A stretch of 64,000 nucleotides of DNA from Bacillota bacterium. Its GTDB lineage: Bacteria > Bacillota > Clostridia > Acetivibrionales > DSM-1351. The position numbers were made by a program, and so were the translations under genes. Positions 52,808 through 61,778 of this stretch are shown here, piece by piece (positions within the stretch are counted from its first letter, which is position 1; the number at the start of each line of letters is the position of its first letter). Location of the stretch: contig JAEWSZ010000134.1 of the NCBI GenBank assembly GCA_023397905.1, positions 38,075 through 102,074 of the forward strand, given 5' to 3'. The notes beneath the pieces were generated by a model, which ran no database searches, was not told the DNA's origin, and saw only the letters and a list, made by a program, of their open reading frames with translations.

Positions 52808-54505
52808 TTAGGCCACTTTGAAGGCTTTTACCATTTCCAGAAGCCTTCCGGCGCTTTCATTGTTCTTTCCGGCCTGCATGCTAAGCTCATCGGTTTTGAT
52901 AACGATGGAATTGGCGGCTTCGGCTATATTGGTGGAACCGGCTGCCCCTTCGTTGGAAGCGTTGGTTATCCCTTCGATGGCCTTGAGCATGTTCTGGACC
53001 GCAGCATGCAGCTGTTCCGAGGTGGACGACAGCTCAGACACCATATCTCCTACGTAATCTGCGTCATTATGATACTGTTTTCCGGTGTTCACAAGCATTT
53101 CATACCCTGCTATGACCTGTTTGTCTACGAAATCCAGCACCTCCGTTGAATCCGTGATCAGCATTTCCACCGCCTCGGTCACCTCTCTTGAAACATTCTG
53201 GATGTTTACCGCCGCGGTTTTGGAGTCCTCCGCCAGCTTCCGTATTTCATCGGCCACAACCGAAAAGCCTTTTCCGGCTTCACCGGCTCTCGCAGCCTCA
53301 ATTGCCGCATTCAATGCCAGCAGGTTGGTTTGCGAGGTGATTTCAAGTATTGTATCCGACAGTAATTTTATCTGTTCTATGGACTTTGATTTATTAATTG
53401 ATTGTTTCAGCTTTTTATTCGTATTCTCAAACATTTCATTGGCGGTTTTATGTGAGGCTGCGGTCTCATTCATCAAATTTTCGGCCCTGTCCCTGATACT
53501 CCTGGCGGATTCCGCACCTTCAGCAGCCCTCTTTGCAATATTTTCAATGCCGGACTCTATTTCCTGGGAGGTGGCATTCATCTCTTCAGTTGAAGCGGCT
53601 GTCTCCTCCATTCCCGCCGAGAGCTGTTCTGTGGTGGCGGAGATTTCTTCCACATCCGAATGAACGGCGTCTGTGCTTTTAACCGAAATGGCTATGGACT
53701 CTTCTATTTTAAAAGCCTCATCCTTTATTCCCGATATCATTTCCCTTATCTTTTCCTGCATTGTGGACAGTGAATTTGAGATGGAACCAAGCTCGTCCTT
53801 TCTCCTGCGGACCTTCTTGTCGATTTCAGCTGTAAAATCGCCATCCGCCATTGTTTCAAGGCTTTTTCTCACTCTGTTGAAGCCGTTTGAAATGACCTGG
53901 CCCAGTATAAACGCCACCGCTATTCCCGCCATGAGCATAAGCACGGATATAATTGAAATTGTCAGCATTACACCGAAAATCTGCTTATTCACATTGTCCT
54001 TTGGCACTGCCACAGCCCACATCCCTATTACTTTTCCGTTTGAATCCTTGACCGGTATGTAACGTGTAACCGAAGTGCTGCCTATGACGCTGGTTTCGCC
54101 CTGAAATTCCCCCGCTTTGGCGATAACGGTGTCAATTACCTCCTGGGAGGCCTTTGTCCCCAGCTTTCTCGATCCGTCCTCCGCCACGACATTTGTGGAA
54201 ACCCTGGTATCCCCCTGGAACAGGCTGGCTATCAATTCCGTTTTGTCTTTTATTTCATCAACCACTTCAAAATTGTCATTGACGGCGGTTTCCCCTTTAT
54301 ACAGCTTGTCCTCCTTTATTGCCCAGTCCCCTGAATATTTTGCGTCAAACAGGGATAACCCCAGTCCTGAGTATGCCGTCAATTCCTCTCTGATTTCCGA
54401 ATTGACAATGTTTGATACCTGTGTATAAGTCAATGCTTCAACTATCCCGGTGAAACATATTACCAACGCTGCAATGATCATAATAATTTTCCATTTAATT
54501 CTCAT
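52808..54505 (-). CDS. Methyl-accepting chemotaxis protein
   Basis: 565 residues from ATG at 54505. One N-terminal membrane helix, an extracellular single-cache-like sensor (about residues 30-175, ending in VTRYIPVKDSNGKVIGMWAV), a second helix (about 185-210), a HAMP domain and the signalling domain with the hairpin tip EIT SQTNLLALNAAIEAARAG then EAGKGFSVVADEIRKLAEDS. It reports to CheA/CheW. The sensor type suggests an organic acid or similar small ligand; none is identifiable. A lone gene. Confidence 0.93.
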   Translation of the reverse strand: MRIKWKIIMIIAALVICFTGIVEALTYTQVSNIVNSEIREELTAYSGLGLSLFDAKYSGDWAIKEDKLYKGETAVNDNFEVVDEIKDKTELIASLFQGDTRVSTNVVAEDGSRKLGTKASQEVIDTVIAKAGEFQGETSVIGSTSVTRYIPVKDSNGKVIGMWAVAVPKDNVNKQIFGVMLTISIISVLMLMAGIAVAFILGQVISNGFNRVRKSLETMADGDFTAEIDKKVRRRKDELGSISNSLSTMQEKIREMISGIKDEAFKIEESIAISVKSTDAVHSDVEEISATTEQLSAGMEETAASTEEMNATSQEIESGIENIAKRAAEGAESARSIRDRAENLMNETAASHKTANEMFENTNKKLKQSINKSKSIEQIKLLSDTILEITSQTNLLALNAAIEAARAGEAGKGFSVVADEIRKLAEDSKTAAVNIQNVSREVTEAVEMLITDSTEVLDFVDKQVIAGYEMLVNTGKQYHNDADYVGDMVSELSSTSEQLHAAVQNMLKAIEGITNASNEGAAGSTNIAEAANSIVIKTDELSMQAGKNNESAGRLLEMVKAFKVA

Positions 54506-54622
54506 ACTGTCACCTCAAGCTTCTCTATAATAATTTAGTATCTTATTTTCCCTTGTTTGATACTTCTAAACAGATAATATCAACGCATTTGAAAATAAAA
54601 ATATTATTGCTGCAAATTATTC

Positions 54623-54790
54623 TCAGCGCTTCCAGAACATGAATGCCAGGGGGAGTAATGTCCCTACCACAGATAAAACTATAACGCCTATGCTCCCCAG
54701 CTTCTTTTTATCGTCTTTCCATAAGCTGATACCGTATGTCATGCTGTAGAACCCTGCCAATAGCATGAAAACCGCCAGCAGATATATCAT
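54623..54790 (-). CDS. Small two-helix membrane protein of the ger operon
   Basis: 55 residues from ATG at 54790 with GGGAGGTGG upstream, too short for routine ORF lists. It begins MIYLLAVFMLLAGFYSMTYG, has a charged loop SLWKDDKKKLGS and a second hydrophobic helix ending FMFWKR. It is 20 bp downstream of gerC on the same strand. A small D-subunit of this kind has been reported in some germinant-receptor operons and modulates receptor function; identity is inferred from size, topology and place. Confidence 0.7.
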   Translation of the reverse strand: MIYLLAVFMLLAGFYSMTYGISLWKDDKKKLGSIGVIVLSVVGTLLPLAFMFWKR

Positions 54791-54810
54791 GTTTTCCACC
54801 TCCCGCCTTT

Positions 54811-56109
54811 CTAATCACTGTACCTGCTTCTGATTTTTGATGAATTGATCAGCAGGCCCGTCCTTCTGATATTCATTTTTACTTTTATATTGATTTTCGC
54901 CTCCTGGAAATGAGAAAGCCAGTTGTATTTTTCCCATTCCTGAATGGTAGGAAAATATCCGGCGATTTTGTGCCCGAAGCTGAAAATATCCGTTTTATAC
55001 TCCTTCTGCACTTTTTCTACCACCTCGGCGGCTCTTTCCTGTATGTGTTTCTGGGCCTGCCGGTTCAATTTCTGTATATTTTGCCTCTCTTCATAGTTTA
55101 TCCTGCTCTGGATGGCTCCTATGTCGGCTTCCATCTGCAGCTCAACGTCAATCACAGGCTTTCCTTTCACAAAACGCCCTTTTACCACGGGAGCCCTTCC
55201 CGGCCTCAGATCCAGCGGGATCACGTCTCCCGGCGACTGCTCGTCCATAAGATCGATTATTCCCCGTTTGAACTTGCCTATGATCATCAAAAAATATCTG
55301 GTTTCGTCGGAATTCAGGGTCCCTACCATTTTGTCGCCTTCAAATACGGCCGTCCCCACAAATTCCCGTTTTGTAACTCCGGACCTGGGCAGGTCCCCCG
55401 GCTCATATCCTTTGTCCACCTCCAGCGGCGGAGTGCCTGTTGGATTTTCCGAAAGCTTTTTAAAGTCATTTATCCCGGCATATGCCATATACCCCTGTTC
55501 AAAGGCGGATGACATCCCTCTGTAAAAATCATAAAAGGTGACCCTTGGGAAAAAGCTCGTGTTGTCGGACTGTACCGACATCAGCTCCATTGCCTTTGCC
55601 ATGCTTTCGCCTATATTGGATTTATTTTCCTGTATGAATGCCTCCGCGGTCCCCTTTGTGACCGATATATTCATAACTCCCCTGGTTTCCCTGAACCTGG
55701 CCAGAGGCGCAAGATATGTGGCCACTCCCTCCTTTGCGATATCCTCTGAGAAAACAAGATTTTTGGCATGCATCATGGATACTCTTCTGGAGATGGTCAT
55801 TCCGTACATGTCCAGCGCCTCCAGTATGGAAGAGGCCTCCATTGTATGGACATTCAGGCCCGGAGCGGTATTGGAGTTGTTCATGCCGCTGCCCCCTCCT
55901 TTTTTGTCGCCCTGATCGCCTTCTCCTCCCCCTCCGCTTTTATAAGTGGAGTATTGAATGGTGACCCGGACCTTGTTGTATTCACCCTTATCCACCCCCA
56001 GGGACAGCGCATATACCGAATCGTCAACTTCTATGGCATCATAGCAGCCCGTCAAAAAGGACAGCATGAGCATGGAAACAGCCAGCATGCAGCTAATTCT
56101 TTTCAGCAT
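54811..56109 (-). CDS. Germinant receptor C subunit (Ger(x)C lipoprotein)
   Basis: 432 residues from ATG at 56109 (AGAGGTG upstream; in-frame starts at 56118 and 56121 overlap that site). A lipoprotein signal peptide ends in FLTGC at about residue 22, then the GerC family body (EVDDSVYALSLGVDKGEYN, VGTAVFEGDKMVGTLNSDET, GHKIAGYFPTIQEWEKYNW). It is attached to the outer face of the spore inner membrane and works with the A and B subunits. It overlaps gerB by 17 bp. Confidence 0.93.
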   Translation of the reverse strand: MLKRISCMLAVSMLMLSFLTGCYDAIEVDDSVYALSLGVDKGEYNKVRVTIQYSTYKSGGGGEGDQGDKKGGGSGMNNSNTAPGLNVHTMEASSILEALDMYGMTISRRVSMMHAKNLVFSEDIAKEGVATYLAPLARFRETRGVMNISVTKGTAEAFIQENKSNIGESMAKAMELMSVQSDNTSFFPRVTFYDFYRGMSSAFEQGYMAYAGINDFKKLSENPTGTPPLEVDKGYEPGDLPRSGVTKREFVGTAVFEGDKMVGTLNSDETRYFLMIIGKFKRGIIDLMDEQSPGDVIPLDLRPGRAPVVKGRFVKGKPVIDVELQMEADIGAIQSRINYEERQNIQKLNRQAQKHIQERAAEVVEKVQKEYKTDIFSFGHKIAGYFPTIQEWEKYNWLSHFQEAKINIKVKMNIRRTGLLINSSKIRSRYSD

Positions 56110-57202
56110 GGGCCGCATCACCTCTTTTCCCGAATATGACAGCTATCACAAGCAGCAGTATTGGTACCAGATACACCAGGAACAGGCTGTACTGCCTGAG
56201 CAGGTGTATGTGGACATGAATCACTTCCGAAATATTCTGAGGGATCAGCGCCACCATAAACAGCAAAAAGCTGAAAGGAAAAATTATAGGCCTGTGGTTG
56301 GGTATCCTGAAAGCCTTTGAATACAGGTTTATGGATATATAAAAGGCAACCGATACGGCCAGCAGCGAGGCAATGACCCATGCGAAAAGGAATATGGATT
56401 CCACACGCTGGACATACCTGTTGAAGTATATTGCCCTGGAAAGTTCAAAAAGCCCCGATAGATTTTCGCTGCCGCTGCTGTACAGAAATGCCATGGTATA
56501 GCACAGTATGTTTGAGCTGAAGGTCACTCCCGCAATCAGAATACTTATGACTCCCACCCTCTTGAAAGCCTTCAGGCCGTGGATGGAATTTATTATTATG
56601 GTCAGGATGAATACCTCGCTGTAGGCCGAGCTGCGCAGTATCCCCGTGGTTATGGTCTTTTTAAGGCCATAGCCCAGATAGGGTTTTAAATAGTCAGGGT
56701 CATAGTAGGGAATAGCCAGCAGAAGGATTATAAATATACATATTATCACAGGTAAAAACAAAATTCCTGAAAGCCTTGCAATGTCCTCCAGTCCAAAATA
56801 TGCGATTATTGTGCAAACCGCTATAAACCCGAAAATCAAAAGACTTGGCGGAGTGTACGGAAGATTGTAGGTTTTTATCATCTCTATGAACTCTCTGAGG
56901 TTTGAAGCGGCATAGTACAGCACATAGGCCGAAAATATGAGAGTCAGTACCTTGCCTATGAATTTTCCCAAAACAGCTTCGCTTATCTGTGTGATATCCT
57001 TTCCTGGAAACCTTTTCATCAGCAGATAAAGTAAATAGAAAAAAAACAAACTGGATGTGCAGGACAAAATTGTTCCATACCAGCCCGAAGTCCCTTCTAT
57101 TGAAACTACTGTCGTTATGCTGGTATAGAATATCTTTACTATTATAATGGTCGAAACCAGGCAAACGCCCTCATAAGTGCCAAAAGTCCCTTCCCTATTC
57201 AT
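56093..57202 (-). CDS. Germinant receptor B subunit (endospore germination permease)
   Basis: 369 residues from ATG at 57202, chosen for GAGGAGG upstream and for the usual short overlap with gerA (8 bp; ATGAATAG). About ten membrane helices of the amino-acid-permease-like GerB family are visible. It is the membrane subunit that binds the germinant in related receptors. The germinant is not predictable from the sequence. Confidence 0.93.
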   Translation of the reverse strand: MNREGTFGTYEGVCLVSTIIIVKIFYTSITTVVSIEGTSGWYGTILSCTSSLFFFYLLYLLMKRFPGKDITQISEAVLGKFIGKVLTLIFSAYVLYYAASNLREFIEMIKTYNLPYTPPSLLIFGFIAVCTIIAYFGLEDIARLSGILFLPVIICIFIILLLAIPYYDPDYLKPYLGYGLKKTITTGILRSSAYSEVFILTIIINSIHGLKAFKRVGVISILIAGVTFSSNILCYTMAFLYSSGSENLSGLFELSRAIYFNRYVQRVESIFLFAWVIASLLAVSVAFYISINLYSKAFRIPNHRPIIFPFSFLLFMVALIPQNISEVIHVHIHLLRQYSLFLVYLVPILLLVIAVIFGKRGDAAHAEKN

Positions 57203-59000
57203 CCTCATCCTCCTCTTCTTTGCCGTTTTTTCCGTTTTCACCTTCTGCCCCGGTTTTATTCTGTGTTCCGGTATCCTCCTGCCCTTCTTCATAGAGCCAT
57301 TCTTTGGAAATATCCGGCTGCCTCACGGTATCCAGCGGATTCACGTCGTCGGGGCGGTCCTCTTGCTTCCAGACGGGCTTCCGTATTATGAGATCGTTAT
57401 TTTCGCTCACCTTCGGTGAGAAATATGTCAGGAACGGTACTCCGAAGGATCTGGTATCGGCAAGAATCGCCAGCAGACCCACCACGCCCAGGGATATGCC
57501 GTAAAATCCCAGCATGGCGCCCAGTATGATAAAAATGAACCTGCCTATCCTGGCTGCAAAAGCCATTCCGAAATCAGGTATGGCAAAATTGCCGAGCCCG
57601 GTTATAGCCACAACTATGATCAATACCGGGCTGACAAGATTGGCCTGTACGGCCGCCTGTCCCAGGATCAGAGCGCCTATGATGCCGATGGTATTGCCTA
57701 TGATGCCGGGAATCCTTATGCCCGCCTCCCGTATCAATTCAAAGGATATCTCCATTAAGAACACTTCAAAAATTGTGGGAAAGGGCACATTTTCTCTGGC
57801 TTTGGCAATGGCGATCAGCAGATCCGTGGGGATCATTTCCCTGTGAAAATTGGTCAGCGCCACATAAAGACCCGGGCTGAAGGTGGTGATCAATACCGCA
57901 AAAATTCTTATGAGCCGCAGCAAAGTCCCATACTGCCATCTGAGAGTGCTGTCCTCGGGAGTATGAAACATGGCCGAAAGCGAAACAGGCACCACCAGGG
58001 CAAAAGGCGTCCCTTCGGCAATAATGACAGCCTTTCCCTCCACAAGGTGTGAAGCAGCCCGGTCGGGCCGTTCCGTGGAGAGTATTGTGGGGACCAGCGA
58101 CCTTGGATTTTCCTCTATAAACTGCTCAAGTATGCCGCTTCCGGCTATAAAGTCCGTTTTGAGGCCTTGGATCCTCCGCTTCACCTCTTTGACTATGGCG
58201 GGATTGATCAAACCGTTAATATACATAACAGCGCATAAATTTTTGTTTCTGCGCCCGACTTTTAAAAATTCCGTAGTCAGATCCTTATTTTTTACGATCC
58301 TTCTGACAAGGGTTATATTGGTTCTCAGATTTTCATTGAAGGCCTCCTGGGCTCCCCTGACCACGCCTTCTGTCTGCGGTTTTTCAACCGACCGCTTGTC
58401 ATAGCCCTTTGTCTCGCTTGAAATATAGAAATCACAGCCGTCTACATACAGGCATGTGTTTCCCATAAGTATTTCATAGATCACATCCTCAATGTCGGAG
58501 ACCTTTGTGGCCTGGTTTGTCTCAAGCACATCATTGAAAATATAATCCAGACTGCAGCCTGTTCCCACCTCATTGCCGTATTCGTCTTTGCGGAGCAGAG
58601 GGCGCAGAATGAAATTGTTAATGGTTATCCTGTCGACCATTCCGTCGATATATGCAATGAAAGCCTTATATTTTCCCGCCACTGTGAATTGGCGGATGAT
58701 TATGTCCTTATTTTCTTTTGAATTAAAGCTCTGTTTTATAAGCTCCAGGTTCCCGTCAATATCTACAGGGATTTTTTTACTGTCCCGGGAACTGCTTTCC
58801 TTTTTGGCCTGTCCCACGGGAGTGGGCTTTTTCAACTTTTTCGCCTTTTTGTCTGAACCCTGCTGTTCCTGCTTATCTTCCTTTGAAGTATCCGCGCCTT
58901 CGGGCCGGTTTTCAGGTATACTGAATTGCTTGATTTCCCTGGACTTTTTATATACCAAAAAAGAAAACAGGCCAGCAAATCCGCTTTTTTTATAAGCCAT
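57195..59000 (-). CDS. Germinant receptor A subunit
   Basis: 601 residues from ATG at 59000 (GGAGGG, 4-nt spacing); the frame is open to 59264 but nothing supports an earlier start. The first ~100 residues are hydrophilic and Lys/Glu-rich, longer than usual. The GerA N-terminal domain follows (NNFILRPLLRKDEYGN, VKRRIQGLKTDFIAGSGILE, PFTTLPTSFA-like loop EGTPFALVVPVSLSAMFHTP), then four or five membrane helices and an acidic C-terminus. It is first in the gerA-gerB-gerC-small protein operon. The 391-bp gap 59001-59391 holds no other gene. Confidence 0.93.
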   Translation of the reverse strand: MAYKKSGFAGLFSFLVYKKSREIKQFSIPENRPEGADTSKEDKQEQQGSDKKAKKLKKPTPVGQAKKESSSRDSKKIPVDIDGNLELIKQSFNSKENKDIIIRQFTVAGKYKAFIAYIDGMVDRITINNFILRPLLRKDEYGNEVGTGCSLDYIFNDVLETNQATKVSDIEDVIYEILMGNTCLYVDGCDFYISSETKGYDKRSVEKPQTEGVVRGAQEAFNENLRTNITLVRRIVKNKDLTTEFLKVGRRNKNLCAVMYINGLINPAIVKEVKRRIQGLKTDFIAGSGILEQFIEENPRSLVPTILSTERPDRAASHLVEGKAVIIAEGTPFALVVPVSLSAMFHTPEDSTLRWQYGTLLRLIRIFAVLITTFSPGLYVALTNFHREMIPTDLLIAIAKARENVPFPTIFEVFLMEISFELIREAGIRIPGIIGNTIGIIGALILGQAAVQANLVSPVLIIVVAITGLGNFAIPDFGMAFAARIGRFIFIILGAMLGFYGISLGVVGLLAILADTRSFGVPFLTYFSPKVSENNDLIIRKPVWKQEDRPDDVNPLDTVRQPDISKEWLYEEGQEDTGTQNKTGAEGENGKNGKEEEDEDE

Positions 59001-59396
59001 AAATCCCTCCGGTGTACCATACTGATAAAAATCATTGATAAAAACGTGTGGATGTTCCGGCACACAAAGAATGTAAATATCTGCCGTTTTATGTTTACTT
59101 TGCGTTTTCATCCTATGCATTTCTATCATTACCAAAGGATTTAAAAATATGATTTGTACACCAATGAAGATTTTACCTGTCATATGCCGTACGGGCTTCC
59201 TCTGAAAAATACGGTTTTGTCTGGCATTGGAATATATAAATGGCTGACAGGCCAAATAAAACAAAATTTTAGATATTCTTTCCGGTTTTTCCGGTATGAC
59301 TTAAATGATTTTTATTTTAATATTGTGATGTAATACTTGAGATTTGTATTCTTTTTTGACCGCATCTGACGGTAATGAAATTCAAGGAGGAAAAAA

Positions 59397-60152
59397 ATGA
59401 AAAATATAGCATTGCAAATGTACTCGCTGCACCAACTGACGCCCGTGGATTTTCTGGGCACCTTGAAAAGTGTGGCCGAAATCGGTTACAAGGCCGTGGA
59501 ATTTGCCGGCTACTTCAATACTCCCGCAAATGTCTTAAAGAGAACCCTGAAGGATCTGGAACTTGTACCGGCAGCCAGCCACATCTGGTATAAGGACCTG
59601 AAAGATAACCCGGAAAAGGTAATTGAATATTCTCTTGAAATAGGAAATCACAAAATCATATGCACCCATTTTCCGGAGGAGCTTCACATAAGCTCCGATT
59701 CCTGGAAAAGGAAAGCTGAGATTATAAATTCCATCTCAGAAAAGTGCAAACGGAGCGGGATTGAGTGCGGCTATCAGAACCATGGATTTGAATTTAAGCA
59801 ATTTGAGGGCAAATACGCCCTGGACATATTGATGGAAAACACACAGCCCGACCTGATGTTTCTGGAGCTTGAAACTTTCTTTGTTGAATATTGCGGCCTC
59901 AGCAGCACAGAACTTATAAATAAATATAAACCCCGCTGCAAAATGCTTCATTTAAAGGACATGAAGCTAAAGGGCGAAATGCTGAATACAGAAATCGGCA
60001 GCGGTCTGATAAACTTTAAGGACATTGTGGCCGCAGGCAATGAGAACAATGCGGAATACTATATCGTAAAACAGGAAAATTATGAAATACCCCCGCTGGA
60101 CAGTATCGCCCAGAGTCTTAAATATGTGCAGAGTCTTTTAGCGAAAGGATAA
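59397..60152 (+). CDS. Sugar phosphate isomerase/epimerase (AP2EC/xylose-isomerase-like barrel)
   Basis: 251 residues from ATG at 59397 behind AAGGAGG. A TIM-barrel of the xylose-isomerase-like family: MYSLHQLTPVDFLGTLKSVA, YKAVEFAGYFN, ECGYQNHGFEFKQFEGKYAL, MFLELETFFVEYCGLSSTEL and MLHLKDMKLKGEM, with metal-binding Glu, His and Asp. It is 8 bp before a Gfo/Idh/MocA oxidoreductase, so the pair probably acts on an inositol or rare sugar. Confidence 0.88.
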   Translation: MKNIALQMYSLHQLTPVDFLGTLKSVAEIGYKAVEFAGYFNTPANVLKRTLKDLELVPAASHIWYKDLKDNPEKVIEYSLEIGNHKIICTHFPEELHISSDSWKRKAEIINSISEKCKRSGIECGYQNHGFEFKQFEGKYALDILMENTQPDLMFLELETFFVEYCGLSSTELINKYKPRCKMLHLKDMKLKGEMLNTEIGSGLINFKDIVAAGNENNAEYYIVKQENYEIPPLDSIAQSLKYVQSLLAKG

Positions 60153-60160
60153 GAGAAAAC

Positions 60161-61267
60161 ATGGAACCCATAAAAATCGGAATTATCGGCGTCGGCCAGA
60201 TAGGAAAGGCTCATATAGAAATTTACAGCAATATGGAAAATGTGCGGATTACGGCCATTGCCGGAACAATCGCACATGAACAGGAGCTGGGATTTATTGC
60301 GGACAGATTCAACATTCCCCACATATACACTGATTTCAGAGAATTGCTGAAACGTGACGATATTGACGCAGTAGATGTGTGCCTGCACAACAACCTTCAT
60401 GCGCCGGTCACCATTGAAGCCCTGAGGGCGGGTAAGCATGTCTATTGTGAAAAGCCCATAGCAGGAACCTATGCCGATGGCAAAACCATGCTGGAGGCCT
60501 CCGTCGAGGCCGGAAAAATGCTGCATATACAATTGGGCCACTTTTATACAAAGGAGACCAAAGCGGCCCGCCATCTCATTAAAGCCGGCGCGCTGGGCAA
60601 AATCTACCATGCCCGCTCATCCGGATACCGCAGGCGCGGAAGGCCATATGTGGACGGTTACGGCAGTCCCAATTTCGTCAGGATGGAAGCAGCGTGCGGC
60701 GGCGCGCTCATAGACTCTGGAGTATATAATATTTCTCAGCTGCTATATCTGATGGATATGCCGGCAGTTGAAAGAATCAGCGGCAAAATATATCAGGAGA
60801 CCGGCATGGACCATGCCAGAAGGATATCCGGCGGATACGATGTAGAGGAGCTGGGCCTGGGCTTCGTGAGATTTGAAAAAAATATTACAATGGACATTAT
60901 AGATTCATGGGCCATACATATGAATTCTTTTGACGGCAGCTTTATCGCGGGTGATAAGGGCGGTATAAGACTGTCGCCCTTCAGTTATCACACCACCTTC
61001 AACGATATGGAGATGGACTGCACCTGCGATCTGGACAAAATCGACTGGCGCTGGCACCAGTTAAGGGAAAACGAATACGCCTATGACTCCCCGGAGCAGC
61101 ACTGGATAGCGGCCCTCCAGGGAAAAACCGGGCTTTTGCCCACGACGGAGATCACACTTTTGGCCATGCTCATAAGCGAAGGAATTTACCTGTCCAGCCG
61201 TTTGGGCCGCGAAGTCACCAGCGGCGAGGTCATGGCAAATTCAAAATCCACAGCCGCAAAAATATAG
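60161..61267 (+). CDS. Gfo/Idh/MocA-family oxidoreductase
   Basis: 368 residues from ATG at 60161. An NAD(P)-binding Rossmann start (KIGIIGVGQIGKAHIEIYSN), the family CEKPIAGTYADGKTML with its catalytic Lys near residue 95, and GGALIDSGVYNISQLLYLMD with the Asp and His-type region. It oxidises or reduces a sugar or cyclitol. It is in an operon with the isomerase upstream. Confidence 0.9.
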   Translation: MEPIKIGIIGVGQIGKAHIEIYSNMENVRITAIAGTIAHEQELGFIADRFNIPHIYTDFRELLKRDDIDAVDVCLHNNLHAPVTIEALRAGKHVYCEKPIAGTYADGKTMLEASVEAGKMLHIQLGHFYTKETKAARHLIKAGALGKIYHARSSGYRRRGRPYVDGYGSPNFVRMEAACGGALIDSGVYNISQLLYLMDMPAVERISGKIYQETGMDHARRISGGYDVEELGLGFVRFEKNITMDIIDSWAIHMNSFDGSFIAGDKGGIRLSPFSYHTTFNDMEMDCTCDLDKIDWRWHQLRENEYAYDSPEQHWIAALQGKTGLLPTTEITLLAMLISEGIYLSSRLGREVTSGEVMANSKSTAAKI

Positions 61268-61335
61268 AGTGCTGCAATGACGGTATCCTTTTTCTTTGAG
61301 TAATATTGAGACTGGAAAAATCAATTAGCTTACTA

Positions 61336-61389
61336 TTGACAGCCCCTGTTTATTACGATAAACTAAATATAGTTTATCGTAATAAACAG
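61336..61389 (+). promoter_or_regulatory. Promoter with overlapping palindromic operator for the BlaI/BlaR pair
   Basis: TTGACA (61336-61341), 17 nt, then TAAACT (61359-61364). A perfect 20-bp inverted repeat, CTGTTTATTACGATAAACTA (61346-61365) with its complement at 61370-61389 and AATA between, covers the spacer and -10 box. It is just upstream of the BlaI-type gene, so repression by that protein is likely. Confidence 0.8.
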
Positions 61390-61408
61390 ACTTGAGAGGT
61401 GCTGCGAC

Positions 61409-61774
61409 ATGGAAAAAAATCTAAAACTATTTGACGCCGAATATCGGTTTGCTTGTATCGTATGGGAAAATGAACCTATTCAATCAAGGCAGTTAGCGAA
61501 ACTTTGCGAACAGCAATTGGGCTGGAAAAGACCAACGACATACACGGTTTTAAGGAAACTCTGCGAGCGAGGGATAATGAAAAACGACAATGCCATTGTA
61601 ACAACTTTGGTGAAGAAAGCTGAAGTACACCAATATGAGAGCAATACAATAATAGAGCGCACGTTCGATGGCTCTTTACCAAGTTTTATCACTTCGTTTT
61701 TGAAAGACAAAACGCTGTCACATGAAGAAGCCGAGAAGATTAAAAACCTGATTGACGGATACAAGGAGGACTGA
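61409..61774 (+). CDS. BlaI/MecI/CopY-family repressor
   Basis: 121 residues from ATG at 61409 (GAGAGGTG upstream). An N-terminal winged helix (ACIVWENEPIQSRQLAKLCE, KRPTTYTVLRKLCERGI) and a C-terminal dimerisation helix with SFITSFLKDKTLSHEEAEKI, where the protease-cut site of this family would be. It binds palindromes such as the one overlapping its own promoter and is released when the partner BlaR-type protease is activated. Confidence 0.92.
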   Translation: MEKNLKLFDAEYRFACIVWENEPIQSRQLAKLCEQQLGWKRPTTYTVLRKLCERGIMKNDNAIVTTLVKKAEVHQYESNTIIERTFDGSLPSFITSFLKDKTLSHEEAEKIKNLIDGYKED

Positions 61775-61778
61775 TGCT

